Below the pieces are notes generated by a model. It was not told where the DNA came from. It saw only the letters and a program-made list of their open reading frames with translations, and did not search any database. Made by a program: the position numbers and the translations under genes. From Phoronis pallida (lineage: Eukaryota > Phoronida > Phoronidae): 10,602 nt of DNA. Positions 8,321 to 10,602 of the stretch are shown piece by piece. Positions within the stretch are counted from its first letter, which is position 1. Each line of letters starts with the position of its first letter. The DNA lies in assembly GCA_028565715.1 (NCBI GenBank), contig JAOXYC010231792.1:1-10602 (forward strand), written 5' to 3'.

Positions 8321-8634
8321 GGAACAACATGAACACGGACCACACACCATGACAAGCGGACTGACAAACTGGTAACACGGATTTGTGCACTCTGCGAACG
8401 GGCCGAAAAACTGATTACATGGACCGAAAAGCTTAGAATGTCACCTAAAAAGCTTGACACACGGACACCAAACTCGGGACACGGACAGATTAGCGTGTCA
8501 AGCTTTTTAGGTGATGTTCTAAGCTTTTCGGTCCGTGTAATCGGTTTTTCGGTCCGTTCGCCGAGTGCACAGATCCGTGTAACCAGTTTGTTGGTCCGCG
8601 TGCCGTGTTGTGTGGCCCGTGTTCATGTTGTTCC
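8321..8634. mobile_element. Palindromic MITE, 314 bp, TA-flanked
   Basis: Left arm 8321-8460 and right arm 8495-8634 are reverse complements over 140 bp without indels and with about 15 mismatches by eye. They enclose a 34-bp loop (8461-8494). The tip is GGAACAACATGAACAC in both arms, and the element is flanked by TA (8319-8320 and 8635-8636), the target site duplicated by Tc1/mariner-type transposases. The arms and loop reuse short words such as ACACGGAC and GGACCGAAAA. The long open frames seen on both strands here are by-products of the symmetry, not genes. A transcript would form a long hairpin. Confidence 0.85.
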
Positions 8635-8685
8635 TATAGCAATCTTGATGACTCCAGTCAATTAAGTGTTCATTATAAAATTATA

Positions 8686-9012
8686 CATCGCTACTTACGA
8701 ATGTTAAATTATCAACTATTGAATGAGGCCAATTGCATTGGAATTTTTGTTACAAATTGCATCCTTACATTCATCTGAACGAAAAACTACCTTAAACACG
8801 GATGCAGCCAATGTGAGTTGATGAAATATCTTGACGGGGCGTCAAGATAACTGACATCAACTGTAACGTATAAACTTTGTGTTTTCGATAAAGAATGAAG
8901 GTAGTAACAGGGAACACAAATTGGCAACGAAAAATGATCAAACTGTGTAAAAGAAATTGATGAATACGTCATATTTCAATAATTGATAATTCTACATTCG
9001 TAAGTAGCGATG
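8686..9012. mobile_element. Second MITE, 327 bp, TA-flanked, with different termini
   Basis: The left end CATCGCTACTTACGAATGT is repeated inverted at the right end. Similarity continues inward for about 38 bp with few changes (AATTATCAACTATTGAA against AATTATCAATTATTGAA). TA flanks both sides (8684-8685, 9013-9014). Further inward, ACTACCTT (8786-8793) pairs with AAGGTAGT (8899-8906), and the centre is a strong hairpin (8816-8862), so the element is loosely palindromic throughout. Its ends are unrelated to those of the neighbouring 314-bp element. No coding capacity. Confidence 0.82.
8816..8862. repeat. Central two-part hairpin of the second MITE
   Basis: The outer stem AGTTGATG (8816-8823) pairs with CATCAACT (8855-8862). 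The inner stem TATCTTGACG (8827-8836) pairs perfectly with CGTCAAGATA (8840-8849) across a GGG loop. The two stems are separated by small internal loops (AAA and ACTGA). Confidence 0.85.
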
Positions 9013-9127
9013 TATGCGTTTTATCTTATCACTCAGTCTCAGGACTCCATGAGCCTGATTCTAATCTGTTCTTTTCTCTTTTTCTATAACATTGCTTTAA
9101 TGTTCATACAGGTCACTGAGTGAGTGA

Positions 9128-9157
9128 ATGAGTGATGGCTTCAGAAGCACAGTTTGA
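9128..9157 (+). promoter_or_regulatory. Short upstream ORF overlapping the SNRNP25 start
   Basis: An ATG at 9128 lies seven bases before the SNRNP25 ATG in another frame. It encodes nine residues (MSDGFRSTV) ending at TGA 9155-9157, inside the main coding region. Ribosomes starting here would miss the main start, so it could lower SNRNP25 output, or the main start could be reached by leaky scanning. Whether the first ATG is used is unknown. Confidence 0.45.
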
Positions 9158-10072
9158 CTTGAAGGCCAGGAAGCAAACGGAGCCTGATTTGGCTGGAGAA
9201 GAAGCATCAGAAGCACTGGGTGTGGAGACAGAACAGTCTACCTTTGATACTCATCAAGATGACGAACCTGGTTTATCCCATATTGAAGCTATGACTATGG
9301 TGGAAGCAGGCTTGGAGGAGTTGATAAAGGTTACGTAGTAGTCCTACGGATGAATTCACTCTCAAGCAACTGATTTTGAAATGATTCTGGATGACTAAAT
9401 ATTTTTTCTCATAATTTATTGTGTGTTTTTTAAATCATAACGAATGTCATTAGACTAATCATTAGAATACTTGAAGCAAATTGCCTTTTACCTAGTGCAT
9501 ATTTTTCTTAGAAACATTTGATTGATATATTGAATACAATTCTTCAAAGTTGAAAGACTAAATCCCATTCCTTCATGCAGCCAGTAAGATATATTTAAAA
9601 GGAGTACGAGTCGATATCATCACATGTTTGAGCAATGAATATCTATTGATCAATTTGCCCTCATGTCATAGAGTCAAAATCGCCATTATTAAAATTCAAG
9701 AGTCAAACAATAAGTACATGCAAAACCAAAGTTAAAATTTTAGAATTATGATGTGGACTGTGGAGTGAGATAGATTGTGTTTCTTCACATATCCTACAGG
9801 CTTTGGTATTTTGATTTTGGGGCTCATAAACCATTATCCATTGTTTGTGCTGTTTACTCACACTGCACTTAACTCATTCACGAGGTCTCTCATTCCGTAC
9901 CCACACAGAGACCGAGTAAACACAATCTTAAAGATATAATTGTTGCAGAATGACCCCCTGTTGTCAGATTTGCCCGGAGAGATAACTCTTGAGGAGGTGA
10001 AGTCACAAATTGCTCTGGAATACGGCCAGTCAATAACAGTCAATGTTAGGAGAGCTGATGGGGAGATTTTAC
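9135..10072 (+). CDS. SNRNP25: U11/U12 small nuclear ribonucleoprotein 25 kDa protein, SNRNP25 (5' two coding exons; runs off the right edge)
   Basis: Component of the U11/U12 di-snRNP, which recognises U12-type introns in the nucleus; the family core is a ubiquitin-like fold. Exons are 9135-9329 and 9949-10072. The intron between them is 619 bp, GT-AG (donor AAG|GTTACG, acceptor TTGTTGCAG), phase 0. The second donor C|GTAAGG at 10073 is phase 1. Residues 1-65 come from exon 1: the first 50 or so are acidic and low in complexity, then EAMTMVEAGLEELIK matches the start of the human protein. Exon 2 (residues 66-106) gives DPLLSDLPGEITLEEV and SQIALEYGQSITVNV, nearly identical in pattern to human DPLLCDLP and SQIALEYGQAMTVRV. 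The rest of the ubiquitin-like domain is not found in the remaining 530 bases and should lie beyond the window. ATG 9135 is chosen because an in-frame TGA stands at 9129-9131. Relative to human the N-terminus is about 50 residues longer. It is divergent from POLR3K. Confidence 0.95.
9330..9948 (+). other. SNRNP25 coding intron 1
   Basis: AT-rich intron with the weak donor GTTACG and a good acceptor. I see no repeat, RNA gene or second open frame of note in it. Retention would end translation after two more residues, because a TAG follows the donor immediately (9336-9338). Confidence 0.85.
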
Positions 10073-10602
10073 GTAAGGCCTTACATTACTTTTTACAACA
10101 ATACTACATGATTCATGATAGCATGTTTGATTTTAAGAAGAGTACATCATGACATGTTTCACAGTTGCAGTATCATTAAAAAACAACAATAGATTTTTGC
10201 CCAGATTCTTAGGAAAACTTGTTTAATTTTCCAATGAAACATTGGGAAGTTTGAACCACTTGAATATTGAAAAAATCCTGGTCCAGACAGGTCTAGAAAC
10301 CGCAGATTTGGTAGATATGTACCAGATAAATTTGCTTTTTGTAATTTGAGACAATGTCACAAGCATTTTGCCCAAAAACTGTGAGTTCAATTGTTTCTGT
10401 CTTTTCCATGTTGTGGATTCCTTCAGCACAGCTCGATCGCCCCATTTATCCCCGAAATCATTCGATCTAACAATAACAAGCATTGCTGAACTCAGTTGCA
10501 ATTAAGTAATAAACAGCATAAACTATAGACACATGTCTGGGTAGTGGGTACTAAGCATGGTTTTAAAATTGCTAGGTTTGGGCACAGAATTAGTTCTATC
10601 GA
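10073..10602 (+). other. SNRNP25 intron 2 (5' part)
   Basis: It begins with the consensus donor GTAAGG. The rest of the window gives no continuation of the SNRNP25 ubiquitin-like domain in phase 1. The CTTCAG near 10421-10426 would lead into a frame that soon stops. Short open frames here on both strands look like chance. Confidence 0.7.

Larger units (their letters stand above)
8273..9111 (+). other. Inferred 5' UTR intron of SNRNP25
   Basis: The donor CCT|GTAAGTAT (8273-8278) matches the consensus. The acceptor at 9110-9111 (CATACAG|GTCACTG) is preceded by a long pyrimidine-rich tract (about 9061-9088). This would join a short noncoding exon just downstream of the motif cluster to the exon carrying the SNRNP25 ATG, with an intron of 839 bp. 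Both MITEs fall inside it, a place where insertions are tolerated. The acceptor is stronger evidence than the donor; cDNA would settle it. Confidence 0.5.

Noticed and set aside
8142-8665. Several 75-88 codon open frames on both strands over the promoter and first MITE
   Set aside because: They share mirrored peptide segments (for example LSFSVHVI and LSFSVRVI) because they read the two arms of the palindrome. They are a symmetry artefact.
10415-10500. Possible third SNRNP25 exon after CTTCAG near 10421-10426
   Set aside because: In the required phase 1 the frame stops soon and shows no similarity to the expected continuation of the ubiquitin-like domain.

Overview
The window is AT-rich nuclear DNA from an animal. 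Three protein-coding genes are split by short spliceosomal introns with normal GT-AG borders, and the rest is intergenic and intronic DNA rich in foldback (hairpin) repeats. A gene for SNRNP25, a protein specific to the minor (U12) spliceosome, implies a lineage that kept U12 splicing. Small introns, dense MITE-like elements and a bacterial-type amidohydrolase gene suggest a marine invertebrate (for example a non-vertebrate deuterostome or a mollusc/annelid-type animal). The species cannot be named from the sequence.

Layout. (1) 26-1800, minus strand: the first four coding exons of an amidohydrolase of the dihydroorotase-like/deacetylase type (COG3964 group), continuing off the left edge. (2) About 1801-6115: a 4.3-kb gene-free stretch holding an imperfect foldback element (2539-2989), a 1.1-kb element bounded by TTAA with self-complementary arms (3097-4193), and a perfect 34-bp palindrome (4551-4584). 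(3) 6463-7557, minus strand: a complete three-exon POLR3K gene (RNA polymerase III subunit RPC10, 108 aa). (4) 7558-9134: a divergent intergenic region. It has a CpG- and motif-rich candidate promoter (about 8080-8240) between the arms of an inverted repeat, then a consensus splice donor (8273) and two unrelated TA-flanked palindromic MITEs (8321-8634, 8686-9012), ending at a strong splice acceptor (9111). (5) 9135-10072, plus strand: the first two coding exons of SNRNP25 (U11/U12 snRNP 25 kDa protein), continuing off the right edge.

The main biological point is that POLR3K and SNRNP25 stand head to head here, as they do next to the human alpha-globin locus on 16p13.3. One gene serves Pol III termination and RNA cleavage; the other serves U12 intron recognition. 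The pair therefore looks like an ancient divergent housekeeping pair that may share a promoter. The sequence suggests that mobile elements have widened the gap between the start codons to about 1.58 kb, mostly inside an inferred 5' UTR intron of SNRNP25. I found no operon, CRISPR array, tRNA or rRNA gene, and no intact transposase.
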